A stretch of DNA of 6,363 bases from the NCBI GenBank assembly GCA_022565415.1, contig JAIUMT010000195.1, positions 1 to 6,363 of the forward strand, read 5' to 3'. Under the pieces are notes generated by a model. The model did not search any database. It worked only from the letters and a program-made list of their open reading frames with translations, and was not told the DNA's origin. The position numbers were made by a program, and so were the translations under genes. Numbering within the stretch: position 1 is the first letter of the stretch; every line of letters begins with the position of its first letter. Positions 5,530 through 6,363 of this stretch are shown one piece after another. The stretch is from Balneolales bacterium (lineage in GTDB: Bacteria > Bacteroidota > Rhodothermia > Balneolales > HLUCCA01).

Positions 5530-6363
5530 TTATCGTGCGCTATCTGAAAGTTTTGCTATTGTAGTGCGGAAATTATCTATAAAATCGGAAACTATTTGAG
5601 CTGCTGAAGGTATGTCGGTAATAAGTCCGGAAACCTGACCAATCTCCAGCTCGCCCTCTTCCGTATCTCCTTCAAAAATTCCTTTTTTGCTACGACCTTT
5701 ACCTAGAATTTCGCGAAGTGACTCCACAGAAGCACCTTCTTTTTGGGCCTGGGCAAGCTTTTCATAGAGCTCATTCTTAATCATTCGAACCGGCGTGAGT
5801 TCTTTGAGAGTAAGTATAGTATCAGAATCTGTAGCCTGAACCACCCTATTTTTGAAATTATCGTGCGCTGAGCTTTCTTTCGACACAGCAAACCGAGAGC
5901 CAACCTGAACCGCATCAGCGCCCAATGCCATAGCTGCGACCATAGCACGTCCGTCGCCGATACCTCCGGCTGCAATAACAGGCACATCACTGCCGATTGC
6001 ATCTACCACCTGCGGGACCAAAGCCATAGTTGTAATTTCATCTTTGCCATTGTGTCCGCCGGCTTCGAATCCTTCGCAAACCACGGCATCGACGCCTCTT
6101 TGCACACATTTCTGTGCAAGCTTTACGTTCGGCACCACATGAACCACGGTGATGGTTCGCTCTTTGAGCCAGGATGTCCAGGTGGCGGGATTTCCAGCTG
6201 AAGTAAATACGATATCAACGCCTTCCTCAGCTATGATATCCATGATTTTCTCAATATCGGGATAGAGCAACGGCACGTTCACACCGAAGGGTTTGGATGT
6301 GGCCAACTTACATTTTTGAATATGCTCTCGCAGGACTTCCGGATACGTAGATCCCGCGCCGAT
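5530..6363 (-). CDS. Nitronate monooxygenase family FMN enzyme, N-terminus cut by window edge
   Basis: The minus-strand frame is open from the right edge, giving 277 residues and a TAA at 5532-5530. The fragment opens IGAGSTYPEVLREHIQKCK, which is internal family sequence, so about 40-45 N-terminal residues lie outside; full members are about 320 residues. It is a TIM-barrel flavoprotein of the NMO family (PF03060). Fragment residues 97-106 read EGFEAGGHNG, with the catalytic-type His at 104; AAGGIGDG (131-138) and GADAVQVGSRF (148-158) form the FMN phosphate-binding side. Nitronate monooxygenases oxidise alkyl nitronates such as propionate-3-nitronate and act in the cytosol. FabK, the FMN-dependent enoyl-ACP reductase, shares the same fold and GGHxG motif, so fatty-acid synthesis cannot be excluded. 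The C-terminal GKGRSKKGIFEGDTEEGELE stretch looks like NMO annotations from this group. A TTG at 6306 is an internal Leu codon, not the start. Confidence 0.92.
   Translation of the reverse strand: MGAGSTYPEVLREHIQKCKLATSKPFGVNVPLLYPDIEKIMDIIAEEGVDIVFTSAGNPATWTSWLKERTITVVHVVPNVKLAQKCVQRGVDAVVCEGFEAGGHNGKDEITTMALVPQVVDAIGSDVPVIAAGGIGDGRAMVAAMALGADAVQVGSRFAVSKESSAHDNFKNRVVQATDSDTILTLKELTPVRMIKNELYEKLAQAQKEGASVESLREILGKGRSKKGIFEGDTEEGELEIGQVSGLITDIPSAAQIVSDFIDNFRTTIAKLSDSAR

Noticed and set aside
6304..6306. TTG as start of the nitronate monooxygenase gene
   Set aside because: The frame stays open to the window edge and the upstream residues (IGAGSTYPEVLREHIQKCK) are conserved family sequence, so the TTG is an internal Leu codon.

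Overview
The window is an ordinary-looking stretch of bacterial chromosome with six protein genes, two of them cut by the window edges. Five genes lie on the minus strand and one, rpsU for ribosomal protein bS21, on the plus strand. I see no mobile element, CRISPR array, tRNA, rRNA or toxin/defence locus. A Bacteroidota/Rhodothermota/Balneolota-type organism is suggested by three things: a promoter of the TTG-N19-TAnnTTTG class ahead of rpsU, AT-rich start regions with no Shine-Dalgarno sequence on most genes, and the overall style of the proteins. The bS21 sequence is unlike the Bacteroides/Flavobacterium form, so I lean to the Rhodothermota/Balneolota side. This is an inference, not a proven assignment.

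Layout, left to right. Positions 1-1052 (minus) hold an AI-2E/PerM-family membrane transporter that runs off the left edge. Its start is 162 bases downstream of the stop of a complete 670-residue ABC-F ATPase (1215-3227, minus), and no terminator is visible between them, so they may share a transcript. A 292-base divergent region (3228-3519) carries a possible leader hairpin for the ABC-F gene and the rpsU promoter. rpsU (3520-3714, plus) is followed by a structured 3' untranslated region and a strong intrinsic terminator (3797-3828).

Convergent to rpsU are three minus-strand genes, in transcription order: a nitronate monooxygenase cut by the right edge (stop at 5530), a YbhN/UPF0104-type membrane protein (5427-4369), and a small TagD-like cytidylyltransferase (4251-3847). 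Their spacers are 102 and 117 bases and contain no convincing terminator or promoter, so co-transcription is possible but not shown.

Functionally, rpsU and the ABC-F protein both act on the ribosome. The cytidylyltransferase and the YbhN-like protein could both serve lipid or envelope chemistry, but nothing here proves a shared pathway. No clearly new system was found. The most useful leads are the non-canonical bS21 residue at the place where flavobacterial bS21 helps hide the anti-Shine-Dalgarno sequence, and the RNA structures flanking rpsU and the ABC-F gene.
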